A DNA stretch of 64,000 nucleotides from Hypomyces perniciosus (taxonomy: Eukaryota; Ascomycota; Sordariomycetes; Hypocreales; Hypocreaceae). The position numbers and the translations under genes were made by a program. Every line of letters starts with the position of its first letter. Positions within the stretch are counted from its first letter, which is position 1. The notes under the pieces are model-generated. The model made no database searches and was not told where the DNA came from. It saw only the letters and a list, made by a program, of their open reading frames with translations. The stretch spans positions 124,001 to 188,000 of the forward strand of contig SPDT01000005.1 in the NCBI GenBank assembly GCA_008477525.1, read 5' to 3'. Of this stretch, positions 50,033 through 61,584 are shown piece by piece.

Positions 50033-50665
50033 CTGGAATTGGCCTCCTGGTTTCCCGGGATCCGTAAGGATCGTGTAATACTGCCAACACTACTCCTAGG
50101 TGCTAATGTAATCATGGCTCTAAACAGCCCAGCCAGGGCGAGGCATCACATACTCGTAGGTACGCTCGCACTACAGCTCGCTTCGAGGTACAGGTACTTG
50201 CAGGAACATTGGCACCCATTCCGTCACATGCAGATACACCTGTACGAGCCATGTACCTCGAGGTCCCACTCGCCCTATCTATGGTGTCTCTATGGTGTCT
50301 CTTGGTGCCTCTCTGGCGCCTCGAGGCTTGGTCAAGCGCTCTGACTGGCTCGCGACTCAAAGGCTAGTGATCGTCTACAAGGTTCCGAACCCATACTACA
50401 TACCTGCTAAGGAGACGGCGACGTTTCCAGAGTGTTGACTCCTCCTCAGCAAAATCCAAGGTACCGTTCCGTATTTGCGGGCGTACTACGGAGAAGGTAG
50501 TAATACATACATACTCGGTAGGAGGCCTATCATCTCTGCCTCGAAACAAGTACGAGTAGTACTTCCGCACCGTCCCGCTTTGGTCCTTTTCCCATTGCGG
50601 CCCTCATTACGGAGTACACATTACATACATACATACATGACCCCCTTGCTGCCGGCTCCAGAGTT

Positions 50666-50673
50666 TATATAAA
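50666..50673 (+). promoter_or_regulatory. TATA-like element of the mannitol-1-phosphate dehydrogenase gene
   Basis: TATATAAA about 270 bases before the ATG, followed by a long CT-rich leader. Position is a little far, which would imply a leader of roughly 230 bases. Confidence 0.4.
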
Positions 50674-50942
50674 GCAGTCCATCCAACTCTCTCTCACTCC
50701 TGACTCTTCATGTGATGATCCATTCTTCCATCCTATCCTTTCTTGTCTTGTAAACGGTCTCCGTTTCCTGACCCTGCTCTGATCTCTCCACTGCCTCCAC
50801 TTTGCTGCTTCTTCTCCAGATCCTCCATTTTCTTGGATACTACTCTATATATATATATATTCCCACATCCTTATAGACTGGGATTAGCTAGTCTTACATC
50901 AAATCAACTCCATCTTCCTACGATATCCTTCCAACCTTCATC

Positions 50943-52124
50943 ATGGGTAAGAAGGCCGTTCACTTTGGAGCCGGCAACATCGGAAGAGGCTTTGTGGCTT
51001 GTTTCCTCCAGAACTCAGGCTATGAGGTCGTCTTCGCCGATGTCGTCGAGTCCCTCATCGACAAGATCAACTCGACGCCCTCATACAAAGTCATTGAGGT
51101 CGGCGTCGAGGGCACCAGCGAAAGGACCATCACCAACTACCGAGCCATCAACTCCAAGACGCACGAGGAGGACCTGATCGAGGAGATCCGCACCGCCGAT
51201 GTCGTCACTTGCTCCGTCGGCCCCAACATCTTGAAGTTCATTGCCCCTGTCATTGCCAAGGGCATTGATCGCCGCTCCGAGGACAACACCCCTCTCCATG
51301 TCATTGCGTGCGAGAATGCCATTGGTGCTACTGACACCCTTGCCAGCCACATCAAGGATCCCAGGAACACTGATCAGCACCGTCTCGAGGACCACCACCT
51401 TCGCGCTCGCTATGCCAACTCGGCCATTGACCGCATCGTGCCTGCGCAGGATCCCAATGCCGGCCTCGACGTGACGCTGGAGAAGTTCTTCGAATGGGTC
51501 GTGGACAAGACCCCCTTTGAGGACATTGGCATCCCCGCCATTGAGGGCATCAACTGGGTCGACAACTTGGCTCCTTTCATTGAGCGCAAGCTTTACACCG
51601 TCAACACCGGCCACGCCACCGCTGCCTATCACGGGTACAACCGCAGAAAGAGCACCGTCTACGATGCTCTACAGGACCGGCAGATCATGGCCGAGGTCCG
51701 GGGTGCCCTCATGGAGACGCGCAACATCCTCGTCGCCAAGCACGGCATTGACGAGGACGCTCAGCTGGCCTACGTGAACAAGATCATCAAGCGCATCGGC
51801 AACCCTCACCTCGAAGACGCCGTCGAGCGTGTCGGCCGCGCGCCCCTGAGGAAGCTCTCTCGCAAAGAGCGCTTCATCGGCCCTGCTGCCGAGGCTGCCG
51901 AGCAAGGCATGCCGATCAAGTACCTCCTCGACGCCATCGAGATGACGTTCCGATTCCAAGAGGTCGAGGGCGACGACGAGTCCAAGGAGCTGGCACAGAT
52001 CATGTCCGAGAATAAACCCGAGGACGTGGTCGCCAAGGTCTGCGGCATTCAGACGAGCGAGAAGATCTTCCCCAGCTTGGTGCAGATCGTCAAGCGCGTG
52101 CAAGAGGACAGCCGCGATGATTGA
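50943..52124 (+). CDS. Mannitol-1-phosphate 5-dehydrogenase
   Basis: A single exon encodes 393 residues, standard for fungal enzymes of this polyol-specific long-chain dehydrogenase family. The N-terminus [17 protein letters not shown] carries the NAD-binding GxGxxGRG turn; [12 protein letters not shown] and [21 protein letters not shown] follow, the latter with the Lys, Asn and His that the family uses for catalysis (Lys-xxxx-Asn-xxx-His). It reduces fructose-6-phosphate to mannitol-1-phosphate with NADH in the cytosol. Mannitol is a fungal storage and stress solute. It is the next gene after phosphoglucose isomerase on the same strand, 4.2 kb away. The start follows a CT-rich leader (TTCATC-ATG). 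Confidence 0.97.
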   Translation: MGKKAVHFGAGNIGRGFVACFLQNSGYEVVFADVVESLIDKINSTPSYKVIEVGVEGTSERTITNYRAINSKTHEEDLIEEIRTADVVTCSVGPNILKFIAPVIAKGIDRRSEDNTPLHVIACENAIGATDTLASHIKDPRNTDQHRLEDHHLRARYANSAIDRIVPAQDPNAGLDVTLEKFFEWVVDKTPFEDIGIPAIEGINWVDNLAPFIERKLYTVNTGHATAAYHGYNRRKSTVYDALQDRQIMAEVRGALMETRNILVAKHGIDEDAQLAYVNKIIKRIGNPHLEDAVERVGRAPLRKLSRKERFIGPAAEAAEQGMPIKYLLDAIEMTFRFQEVEGDDESKELAQIMSENKPEDVVAKVCGIQTSEKIFPSLVQIVKRVQEDSRDD

Positions 52125-53370
52125 CTAGATGGCCAACTCAATTCTCCTCCTTCTCCGTCTTCTACTTCATCTCCTGATGCTAGCAACGTTCTGCGGTCGA
52201 GAATCTGACATATGTGGGGAGACGGCGCTATCACATGGCGTTGATGATGCATGATATGCGTACGATGACATTTGCTTGGGCTTTTTTGTGGCTTACTTGG
52301 ACGACTCTGAATGACATGGCGCTGGGATTGGATCATGGAGTTTTTTATTAACAGATTTGGATCAGTTTTTGAGGATAATAGGTCTGTACATGAATTGGGT
52401 ATAGATTGCTAGCATGGAAGAATAAAGATACCAGTCAATGAAGCCTCATCAACCTAAGAATTTCTTGCAAGTGACTACAATAATTATCTACTGGTATCCG
52501 GATTGATGCCAACACGTATAAAACGGTGTATCCTGCATCGGAGACCTCCAATATGAACGTGATATTTTTGGAGAAGCCGTATTCCGTATGTTCCCTCATC
52601 TCTCCCTTAATTAGGAAGGCCACGATGCAAATGACGGATGGATGAATGTCTTGGCCCAAAGCGGAACAAACAAAAATGAGACACGCAAACAAGGCCAAGA
52701 CATCTGCACGACTGGAATGCAAAAACTTGGATTTTCCTCGAGTCTAGAACATGCCTAGAAAGGGCCCGTTGTAATATTGAGCGAAGCGGTGTAGGTGCTG
52801 AATGTCTGACGGCGGCTGAGTGCATGAAGGGATGGAACGACGTTGGGATTGTGTCTCATACGTGGCATGACTTGCTTGCTCGTATGAAGTAAGAAGTGGT
52901 AGTATACGGATATGTGCATGAGGACTGCTGGGAGAAAAGGGGAGGAGAATGTAAGGGATGGATATTTCTATGCAGAGGTATGTCTGCGTTGTTGTTTGTA
53001 TGGTCAGGGAGTGAAGCATCGTGTCCACCGGATGAGGGTACACTCGAGGCAGGCTGCATTATGGAGGCCTCTTCCATATTATCCCTGACCATACTGACCA
53101 TTCGGAGTATCAGATTCATCATCTCGACATATATCTTATGTTGTGCAAACACATCTTACCAAGCATCACCGGCCAGCACACCAGTACCTTATGCAAGGGC
53201 GGAGGAGCTGAGCCTGGAATGCGTAAATGTCCAGTGTAGCTGAGATCAGACGATGGCCCCTTTCGACAGACTGCATAAAAAAAGAATGACGAGTGCAGCA
53301 AGGATGACCATCGTCCTTCACCGCATATGCTGCATAATTCCCCGTGTGCCTGGAATAATAGATCAGCAAC
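52125..53370. other. Intergenic spacer
   Basis: 1.2 kb without a supported gene. Minus-strand frames of about 95 codons at 52435-53152 have biased, repeat-like composition and no domain. Confidence 0.6.
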
Positions 53371-54690
53371 ATGTTTGCCCAGATCCTGCTCCCGGGCCTT
53401 TTCAGCCTCTGGATCTCGGCTGCCTCCGCCGGCATCACCGTCCCCATCAGTCCGGAGGTTGATCCACTCCTGTTGTCGGCATCCGGAGCAGTGACATCCG
53501 CCTCGGAGCTCTTCCGGAGGAGCTGTCCGGAGGAAGTCCCGCCACGGACACCCTACTCTCCCAAGGTTCTCATGTCATCCTTTGCCGACTTTGGCACCAA
53601 TGATGCCGACGTATTTCCCAACGGCACTGTGTTCCCCTCCTCGGACAGTGTCGTTAGAGGCGCGATCGAGGCGTGGGGACAGCATCAAAGCCTCGTGCTA
53701 TGGCCAGATGAGATATGGTTCGAGATCCTCGCGCAGTTGAATTTCTACATGTTTGCCCACGCCGCGGATATACGACACTTGTTCGTCGATCACGAGGGCA
53801 AGGAGGAGATCAAAGTATGGCGGCTCACATGGCATGATGTCATCGCTGCGTTTGCCGATGAGATACAGCAGAGGGTCAAGACGGAGTGGCTACAGGATTG
53901 GATCATGCCGGGGTTTAGCACAAGCAATGAGAATGATGGAATGACGGCCACGGTGCTGATGATGGGGCTGATGCAGCATTACTTTGAGTTCAGCGGTGGA
54001 ATTACGTGCGGTCTGCCAGATGTGACACTCCTAGGGGAGAGGAACGATTGGGTCAAGCTGCTGGCGAAGCTGGATCACTTGAAGGACTGGGGCGAGGAGC
54101 CTGCAGACTATGCGGACAAGCTGCGGCCGATACTGAGCCGGTTTGTCGAGACGTGGGACAAGCCGGACAGCGAGGACATCAAGACGTTTTGGAAGAGCAT
54201 CGTGAGAGCGCGCAGACTCTTCTCCTGCGGCGGACCACCAGACTACAGCATCTCGGGCTGGATCACGGGATTCTTGCATTGGAATCCCCAGGGAGAGCTG
54301 AGGATCCCAAAGGAGGTGGAACAGAGCCATGAACCGACTGATGACGACATGACGCTCGACGGCGTGACATATTTTGGAGAGGCACTCTCGGATGTTCCCG
54401 TTGGCTATGCAAAAGCGCCGCTGAAGATGCTGGATTATCCGGAGCCAGGGGTCGACACGATGGCGTATCTGCTGGCGGGCAACGTGGGAGTGCGGAGGCT
54501 GGTGGTGGGAACTGATGGCGCTGAAGGGCAAAAGCCATCGCGAGTGACTGCGCAGCCGATGAGCGCGTGGTTCATGTATGCGCCTGTGAACACGACGTTT
54601 ACGACAGGGCCGCGGTATGGCAGTGGCGAGGAGCTGGTGAATATAGCAGCTGGGGTCGGCATGTGTGGGTTGTCGTCAGATGAATGGTGA
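53371..54690 (+). CDS. Secreted DUF4419-like protein of unknown function
   Basis: A single exon encodes 439 residues from ATG 53371. Residues 1-20 form a signal peptide (MFAQILLPGLFSLWISAASA). The rest matches, as I recall it, the DUF4419 layout: a segment around LWPDEIWFEILAQLNFYMF, then TWHDVIAAFADEIQQRV, then a DVTLLGERNDWVKLLAKL block, and FWKSIVRAR followed by ISGWITGFLHWN. No catalytic residues are known for this family. Two Cys pairs and possible N-glycosylation sites (NGT, NTT) fit secretion. The gene has no intron and somewhat higher GC than its flanks. The family call is from motifs remembered, not searched. Confidence 0.75.
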   Translation: MFAQILLPGLFSLWISAASAGITVPISPEVDPLLLSASGAVTSASELFRRSCPEEVPPRTPYSPKVLMSSFADFGTNDADVFPNGTVFPSSDSVVRGAIEAWGQHQSLVLWPDEIWFEILAQLNFYMFAHAADIRHLFVDHEGKEEIKVWRLTWHDVIAAFADEIQQRVKTEWLQDWIMPGFSTSNENDGMTATVLMMGLMQHYFEFSGGITCGLPDVTLLGERNDWVKLLAKLDHLKDWGEEPADYADKLRPILSRFVETWDKPDSEDIKTFWKSIVRARRLFSCGGPPDYSISGWITGFLHWNPQGELRIPKEVEQSHEPTDDDMTLDGVTYFGEALSDVPVGYAKAPLKMLDYPEPGVDTMAYLLAGNVGVRRLVVGTDGAEGQKPSRVTAQPMSAWFMYAPVNTTFTTGPRYGSGEELVNIAAGVGMCGLSSDEW

Positions 54691-55140
54691 TAGTATTATG
54701 TATAGCCGTGTACGAAGTATAGAAGTAGGATGACGATTTATGGAGATGCGTGTTCACAAGCCACTGGCAAAGTCACCTGCAAAGTCACCTAAGAGCGCCC
54801 TCACCGACCACCTGGAAATGCGCTGGCTGGCAACTGGCGGGGCTCAAGCGCCCAAACAAAGCACTGGACCAAGAGGCGGCCCCTGTCTTATGGAACCCAC
54901 GAACCTGCATCCACCATTCAGGGCCCGAATCACTCTCGCGAATAGCATCCCATTTTCCGCCAAAGCCGTTCATTGATTGTCCCTGACACTTACACGTGTG
55001 TTTGCAGCTGTTTAAGGCACCGCTGCTGCACCTAATCAACCCGCTCGCATTGCTGCCCTCGACGACGATATGCTGCCGTCAGGCATATCCGTCCGCTTCT
55101 CCCTTCACCACTTCCATTGAACCACCAGAAGAATGCCGCC
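54691..55140. other. Intergenic region
   Basis: About 450 bases holding the 3' end of the DUF4419-like gene and the promoter and leader of the next gene. Two overlapping CAAAGTCACCT direct repeats lie at about 54768-54790. TACGAAGTA occurs at 54711. Confidence 0.55.
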
Positions 55141-57514
55141 ATGGCCTCCGTTACTACGCAGCAGACGACTCGCACGCGTTCCTCTCGTGTGACCATTTCC
55201 AAGACGTCCTCCTCGACCTCTACTACTGCCTCGACCAGGTCCTCTCGAGCTCAAACGCCAGCCCAGCCACACCATGCCGAGGCTACCAGCAAAGCCGAAG
55301 CTGCTGCTCTGGCGGCAAGCCCGAGTAGCGGAGCAGGCCCATCCTCGCTCGCGCTGTTCCTGACCAACATCAAGCTCCTGGACCTAGACCTGCTTCCCGA
55401 CTGGCCGAGTATTTCTGGCGAGACGTTTGCGACCTCTGGAGCCAGTGTGCAGGGATTAAAGAAGCGGGTGCACTGTGTCGAATGGGTGCTGTTCCAGCTC
55501 TTTTCCATCTGGGACCCCGAAGAAACGGCAAATGTGGGTGTCTCCCCACGAACACTGCATAGGAAGCTGAAGTTGACTAACAATGCCCTCCCTACAGAAG
55601 CTGAAACCCTTCTTCCCACCGATTGATCAACTCCAATCCGTCAACCTCCGTACCGCTCTTGTCAGAGCCCTCGAACAAGCCAAGAAGAATGGCATCCTCG
55701 GCCGAGACACCATCATTCGCAAAACCATGCTGGACGACTGCAAAGGAGAGAGACTCGAGGAAGTTCTAGCATACTTTTCAACCGCAGTGCTGAAGAAGGT
55801 CGTCGCCAATGACATTACCACGAGCAGTGCTCACATGACCCCGGTTGTCCGCCTTGCCCTGGAAAACAGAAGCTACAAGGGTGACCAGGCTGAGCTCATC
55901 GCCTTGACATTGGCACATAGAAACTCATTGAAAAGAGTGTTGGAGAGGAAAAAGACTGCAAGAGCACTTTATAGGGATTTTTCTGAACTTTTGGGTGTCA
56001 AGGAGGAAGATGTCGCCCGCAGAAGAGACGTCGTTCTCGCCAAATTGATACATGGGCATGGACATCCAATCTCCCACAACACCAGAGCCGAATGGCTGCA
56101 AACTGTGCGCGGTAATTGGTCGGGCAACGAGGCCTGGATGGAGACTCTGCTACATGGTGACGCAAACGATGGAGGGTTTATGAACATGCCATATGATAAT
56201 GTTTGGAGGAGGGTTCGGCATGGGCGACTCGGAGAGCTCGAGGCAGGCGGCGGCGGCCTACTCCAACAATTGGAGACTCGCGTCAGGGTGCAGAAGGAGA
56301 GGCTCCAGAAGTGGGATAGCTTTCGCAAAAACATGTTTGGCGACTCCAAAGCTTCGCCGTCCAAGTCGAGGTCTACACCTGCCAAAGCCAAGGGTATTAA
56401 TTTCAACTTCGGAGCACATCAGGACCTTCACCTGGGAAGAAGTAAACACACACTTGCCATCCGGAACCAGGAAGCAGAGATGACCGATGACTATGTCGAC
56501 TTGGTCTCGGAGTTGAAGGACGAGTTAGCCAAGATAAGAAGGAAAGATGTGAACCTGGCTAGTCTCTTCTCGCAGCGGGCCCCTATGAAACAGGTCCGCC
56601 GCATTATTTCGACATCGTCCACTGAAGCTCGCGATGAAATTAGCGATCTGGAAGACGAAGAAGACGAAGAGGACGTCTTCAGCTCGAAGGTGCCCATCTC
56701 GTCATTCCAAGACAAACTCATGGGTTCTCGGCCTACCATTAGGCCGAGACTGTCTCGCCCGAATCTCTCCCAGAGTCAAACCATCTCCAATCCGGCGGCG
56801 GCGGCGGCGGCGGCGGCGGCAGAGCAGAGGAACTTTCCTGGCAGAAGTCAGTATGATCTTGCCCAACTCGATGATTTCGACTCTCCTCCATCTGTTACGG
56901 CTTCTCGCCAGCCAGACCCTTTCTTTTCTGATGCCCCAATGCAACGATCCCCACCACAGATGGATGCCAAACCTCCTACGCGGGCGGCACCGGAGCCTCA
57001 GCCGCGGGAAGTTGTCTCACCAACCCAAGGGTTTGCTGATCAGATATTGGAGTCAATGGACAGCACATCTCCATCACCGGTTAAGCGCACCAAGCCCCGG
57101 CACACGTTGTCTTTGGCCGAACGAACAAGTCTCTCCCTGACGAGAAAGAAGTCCATGGCCTTTGAGGACCAGGAACCTGACTTGCCCGTAGTGCCCGTTG
57201 CCGAAGAAAGCCACAGACAGGCCACCAACCCAGACCATTCTGAGGATCTCGTTAGTCGGACTAGAAAAAGTATGGCTGGCTTCGAAAAGGCACAGCAAAA
57301 AGCGCAGCTGGAACGACGCAGGTCACAGAGGCGGTCCAAAGTACCACCGCCGAGAGCGGGAGGCTACTTCTCCAAGGTCGACGAGGACATTGAGCAGGCG
57401 AATCGCTTAGCAGAGCAGTTGGCCAATGAGGAGGATATGGAAGCCGTATTCAGATCGCGGCCGAAGATCAAGCAGAGCATGCATCCCAGTCCGACCAAGG
57501 ATTGGACTTCGTGA
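55141..57514 (+). CDS. HAUS6-like augmin complex subunit
   Basis: Two exons join in frame: 55141-55533 and 55598-57514, giving 769 residues. The first 60 residues are Ser/Thr-rich. The conserved N-terminal HAUS6 domain spans about 70-310: LLPDWPSISGETF, KKRVHCVEWVLFQLFSIWDPEET (split by the intron), KLKPFFPPIDQLQSVNLRTAL, RKTMLDDCKGERLEEVLAYFSTAVL. Residues 310-400 are a short coiled coil; the remainder is disordered with acidic, polyalanine (near 415) and Ser-Pro stretches. HAUS6 recruits gamma-tubulin to spindle microtubules for branching nucleation. Ser-Pro sites in the tail are possible CDK targets. Role by homology only. Start chosen because it is the first ATG (GCCGCC-ATG) with a good context. 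Confidence 0.87.
56793..56820 (+). repeat. (GCG)n coding microsatellite, polyalanine
   Basis: A GGC/GCG trinucleotide run encodes nine consecutive alanines in the disordered part of the HAUS6-like protein. Confidence 0.85.
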
Positions 57515-57819
57515 ACTTGACAGCCGTTCAGAATTAACGATGATGAACCAGGTGTATTACTCAGAAATTCGTAAGATTGGCGTTGCAACTCTCTTTTGTT
57601 TGGATATACACACACGATTGATGAACTACTACTTTAGCTGCTTAGCTTGCTTTGGTGTTTGGGCACGGAGGATTAGAACGAACGTACGTACACATACAAA
57701 TTGAAGAGCTTTTCATCGCACGTCTCTTGCTTTTCATACATTGTCTATGGTACACATACATCTCACGTCGGCTCTTTCCGTTGGTTGTTTTTTTCTTCAA
57801 AATAGCATTATACTGAGCT
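57515..57819. other. Convergent intergenic region
   Basis: About 305 bases between two 3' ends; AT-rich, no gene seen. Confidence 0.6.
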
Positions 57820-58557
57820 TCACCAGCCTTGCTTCTTCAACTCCATCACCTTGCTCACAGCTGCCTTGAACCCCGTCTTGAACCTCGCCCTCCATCGCTG
57901 GCTCCGTAACCTCTTCTTCTTCAAACCCTTCCTCTCGTGGAACTTTTGCGAGTGGAACTTGTTCCTCACTTTCTGCTCTCTGCACATCCTCTCCAGCACA
58001 CGGATCGCCACAGCGGGGGTTGGCGCTGAAGTCGGCGTCATCCTGTCCTTGATGAAGACCGTGCGGCCTGTGACGGCCTTGGCCCGGATTTTTGGGCGCT
58101 GCAGAGGGTCGCCCATGCCGAGGGATTGGCCGTAGGCGGCAGCTTTGGTGCCGATGATGGCGGCGATGTCGAGGGGAGTGGAGAAGTCGGCGGCGGAGTA
58201 AGGATGCTCGGATTTAGACGAGTCTTCTTGAGCGGGGGCTTTCTGTGATTCAGAAGAAGGAGCAGAGCGAGGAGGTGATGGTGGCGGCGGAGGAGGAGAG
58301 ATGAAGTCGGCTTTTGATACTGCTTTTGATAGTGGCTCTGAGGGAGCCGGAGATTCGTGGGTGATAGGTTTGGGGGCTGGCTCGGGGACGTAGTTGCCGA
58401 CGAGGGGATTTAGTCTGGGCTTCGGCGCTGGTGTCCTCTGCTGGCCATCTTGGTAGATTGCGGAGGCATTGAATCGGAGGGCCAGAGATGTTGAAAATGT
58501 GCGCGCTTGCGTTGTAGAAAGCCGTGTGGATGGTGCGGCTATCCGGGACAGCATCAT
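57820..58557 (-). CDS. mrp21: Mitochondrial small-subunit ribosomal protein bS21m
   Basis: A frame from ATG 58555-58557 encodes 245 residues (MMLSRIAAPSTRL...). The N-terminus is basic, Ser/Thr/Ala-rich with few acids, a mitochondrial presequence. Residues 55-130 form a Pro/Ser-rich linker, including a run of eight prolines. The C-terminal 75 residues are the bS21 domain (VFIKDRMTPTSAPTPAVAIRVLERMCREQKVRNKF, then a very basic KGLKKKRLRSQRWRARFKTGFK). bS21m is a small mitoribosomal protein. The fungal protein is longer than bacterial S21 (about 70 residues) because of the linker. Upstream reading frame is open further but has no better ATG context. Confidence 0.85.
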   Translation of the reverse strand: MMLSRIAAPSTRLSTTQARTFSTSLALRFNASAIYQDGQQRTPAPKPRLNPLVGNYVPEPAPKPITHESPAPSEPLSKAVSKADFISPPPPPPSPPRSAPSSESQKAPAQEDSSKSEHPYSAADFSTPLDIAAIIGTKAAAYGQSLGMGDPLQRPKIRAKAVTGRTVFIKDRMTPTSAPTPAVAIRVLERMCREQKVRNKFHSQKFHERKGLKKKRLRSQRWRARFKTGFKAAVSKVMELKKQGW

Positions 58558-59093
58558 GCTGCCATATCTCGGCGTGGTAGCCCTGTATTCAATTAGCAAG
58601 TAGTAATAATATGTAATCTCAATAACAGAGAAAACGAACATTCTTTCGGCTGCAATGCCCCAATAGCTCGTCAATTAGCTGCTGCAACAATGGCAGAGTC
58701 TCGATATCAAGAGGTTGCATAGAGGTGTAAAAAAGTTCCGGTCGGATTAACGTTAATGCGGGGCATGGGTACCCGCCAGCTGCTTCACGGAAGAAAGTCC
58801 CAAAACCGTTGCGCCGCGATTCGACGTGCAGCAAAACCCAAAAAAGTCACGAATCAGAAAGAGTCGCTCCACGCTGGCCATTGTTTTCAAGCCAGCATCG
58901 GAAGGCTTTTTCGTCCTGGCCAATGCTATCACGGAACCCTGAAAGACAAGAACCAAAGGGCATTGACAATTCCGATCTTGCACCTACCTGCTTTGGTGCC
59001 TCCGAGCAGAGGCGGTGCGAGCATCACTGAAACCTCTGGTTGACATCGCATCTGCTGCTGCTGCTGCTGCACTGACTTGAGGCTCTTTTCAAG
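58558..59093. promoter_or_regulatory. Divergent promoter of bS21m and the PWI splicing factor
   Basis: 536 bases between two starts transcribed outwards. The right end has a CTG run (CTGCTGCTGCTGCTGCTGC, 59052-59070) in the probable leader of the splicing factor. Confidence 0.55.
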
Positions 59094-61584
59094 ATGGCAT
59101 ATAACCCTTACGGAGGCGCTCCTCGCGGCAATCGATCCGGCGCCCCATACAGGTCTGACAGAAGAGCTCAAGGTCATCAGCAGTATGGCGCACCACCTGG
59201 CTATGGTGGCTATCCCGGCGCTGTGCCTGGCATGGCCGTTCCTCCTGGCTTAGGTGAGTAGCTCTGCTCCCAGGAGGCATCGCGCAACATGGCGACCATG
59301 ATCTGCTAACACTCTTTGTCATAGGACCCCCTCCAGGCATGTCTTCTGCCCCAGGAATGGCCCCTCCGCCGGGCGTCCACCAAGCCAACGTGCCCCAAGC
59401 TAATCGTCCAAGTGGCCTTCCAACCTTCCAAGCCCCCACGAACATGCCGAACATCAACTTCAATGCCCCCGTGATTCGACTCGGTACCGGAGCATCAGCT
59501 TCAGGTGGAAGATCCGACGATCGACCGGTGCAGTCTGGAGGAAGGCCTGGGCTTGGGATGGAACGAGGCTCGGACCAAGGGCGTATGGCGGCGAGAGAGA
59601 ACATCCAGGCACTGCTCCCGCCCACCAATGAGGAGAAGCTACGGACGGTCTTCTTACATCGTGTCCCGGATGGCCTTGGCGGCGACGAGGGTGTGCAAAA
59701 GCTCCTTGGCGCTGTAGGGAAGCTGAAGCGATGGGACCCCTGTGCTACTGTCATGGAGGATAGCCAGAAGCTCAAATTTGGCTTCGCCCTCTACGAAGAT
59801 CCAGATTCACTAGGCATCGCTGTGAAACTCCTATTCGAAGAGCGGGTGGAGGTCCCGGCGAAACGACAGTTAGGACCCAGCGAACCGCCATCCGACGATT
59901 CGTTCGAAGGCATAGAGAAGACGCCACTCATCATGGGAATCGACTTGGCTACGGCCAGCTACTTGGAGTCTTACATGAAGAGCAAAGAAGACGACCCGGA
60001 TTGGGAACCAAGGCTTGAAGCAGCCCGGACATCACTGAACCGAGTTATCCGAGACCTGTTCCACCCACCTGCTGGTACAGCAACGGACGCTAATGGCGAT
60101 ATTGCTATGGGTGGCATGGAGGCGGAGGAGAATGTTGAGGTTGTCAACATACCCCTGGCTCAAGAAGACGAATTGGCAGACATCCCCGCCGAGATGCGAG
60201 AGGTTGTGGCTGGCGAGATTGCGGCATTCCGTGAGCGAAGCAACCGACGAGACATGGAGCGTCTGAAGAGAGAGGAGGAGCTCGAGGAGGTAGAGCGACG
60301 GCGCAACGGCGTATCACGATCACGACTAGACTCTCCACCAGCAAACTCCAATCATGTACCGTTGGGGCCCCGAGGAAGTGCTGTACCTAATGCTCCTGCT
60401 GGGCCCAAGGGCCAGAATGGATCGAACCGTGGCGTGTCGTTTGTCAATGGCGGAGTTAGCAACACGGAGATGTCGATCCATCGGGAAGACGAGAATACAG
60501 ATGCCAGCGACAATGAGCTGTATCAAAGACTACGATCTGAGCAGAAGGCGGAGGAGGATAAAATGTACTCGGAGGCGGAACGAAAATGGGTCAATCGAGA
60601 ACGATCAAGACAGGCGGCTCTAGACCGAGAGCGGGAGCGAGAAAGACATGATGCTGAATCGGGAGAGCGACGAAAGCAAGAACAGCTGGAGAGAGAGAAG
60701 TTGTGGGATGACGAGCGTGAAGCCAGTCGCAAGACGCATCCCTACTACAGAGATCGTGCTGCTTGGGCGAGGAAACGAACGGCGGATCGAGCAGACGAGG
60801 AGGCGAGAGATGAGGCTGACCGACATGCGGAGGAAGCAGAGCGACGTCGTGAGGAAGCCCAACTAGAGCGGGCACGAGGCATGGCGGACTCTTTCCTGGA
60901 CCAGCAGGCGCAGGAGATGGAGCAACGCGAGGCTGCGGCCGCTGCTCCTCAACCATTCAAGCTGTCCTTGGGTGCGGCAGCCCAGCGAGCCCAAGCTTCG
61001 CGTGCAGCTCCCCAGCGACGCACGATTGCCGAGGTGGAGGGCCTGCTGGATGACGAAGAAGTCGAGTCAACAAAGCGACAGCTCGTCCCAATCCAGATGG
61101 ATGCAATCTCTGCGACAGCAGGCATGTCAGAGGAAGAGATTTCTCAAGCAGTGCGAGCCCTGGCGCAGGAGATTCCGACCGAGAAGGATGGTCTCTGGGC
61201 CTGGCAGGTCAAGTGGGATTTCATGGATGACTCAGTTGTGCGAGACAAGCTGCGGCCGTTTGTGGAGAAGAAGATTGTGGAGTATTTGGGCGTGCAGGAG
61301 GAGATGCTTGTGGAAGCTGTTGAGGAGCATCTGCGCAGACATGGCACTGCTGGTGATTTGGTGGACGAGCTCGAGGGCGTAAGTCTTTTCTCTCTCTGTC
61401 TCTCTCTGTCTCTCTCTGTCTCTCTCTGTCTCTCTTTTTCTCTCTTTCTCATGTCTATGAGATGACAACGTTATGCTAACTTGTTTTACAGGCACTGGAC
61501 GACGAAGCAGAAGACCTGGTTAAGAAGCTGTGGCGGATGCTGATCTTCTTCACGGAGTGCGAGAAACGGGGCCTGCCGGCATGA
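59094..61584 (+). CDS. PWI-domain splicing factor (RBM25/Snu71-like)
   Basis: Three exons join in frame: 59094-59253, 59325-61378 and 61492-61584, giving 768 residues. The first 110 residues are Gly/Pro-rich. A divergent RRM-like region lies at about 158-230 (LRTVFLHRVPDGLGGDEG, KLKFGFALYEDPDSL). Residues 300-600 are a long charged Arg/Glu coiled-coil region (RERERERH and similar). The C-terminal PWI domain is about 675-765 (KWDFMDDSVVRDKLRPFVEKKIVEYLG ... WRMLIFFTECEKRGLP), split by intron 2. The order RRM, RE/RD-rich, PWI is that of RBM25 and yeast Snu71, which act in U1 snRNP/5' splice-site selection. Intron 2 carries an unusual CT repeat. Confidence 0.87.
61386..61452 (+). repeat. (TCTCTCTG)n-like polypyrimidine tract in intron
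   Basis: Intron 2 of the PWI splicing-factor gene begins with about 65 bases of nearly pure CT: four TCTCTCTG-type units and a TCTCTTTTTC tail. Confidence 0.9.

Larger units (their letters stand above)
46708..50942. other. Long microsatellite-rich intergenic region
   Basis: 4.2 kb, the largest gene-free stretch here. It contains several microsatellites (listed separately), a G-rich run at about 47100-47145, a cluster of TACGGAGTAC/TACGAAGTAC motifs at 47885-50610, and the promoter of the mannitol-1-phosphate dehydrogenase with TATATAAA at 50666. No protein frame over 160 codons and none with a domain. Confidence 0.65.
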
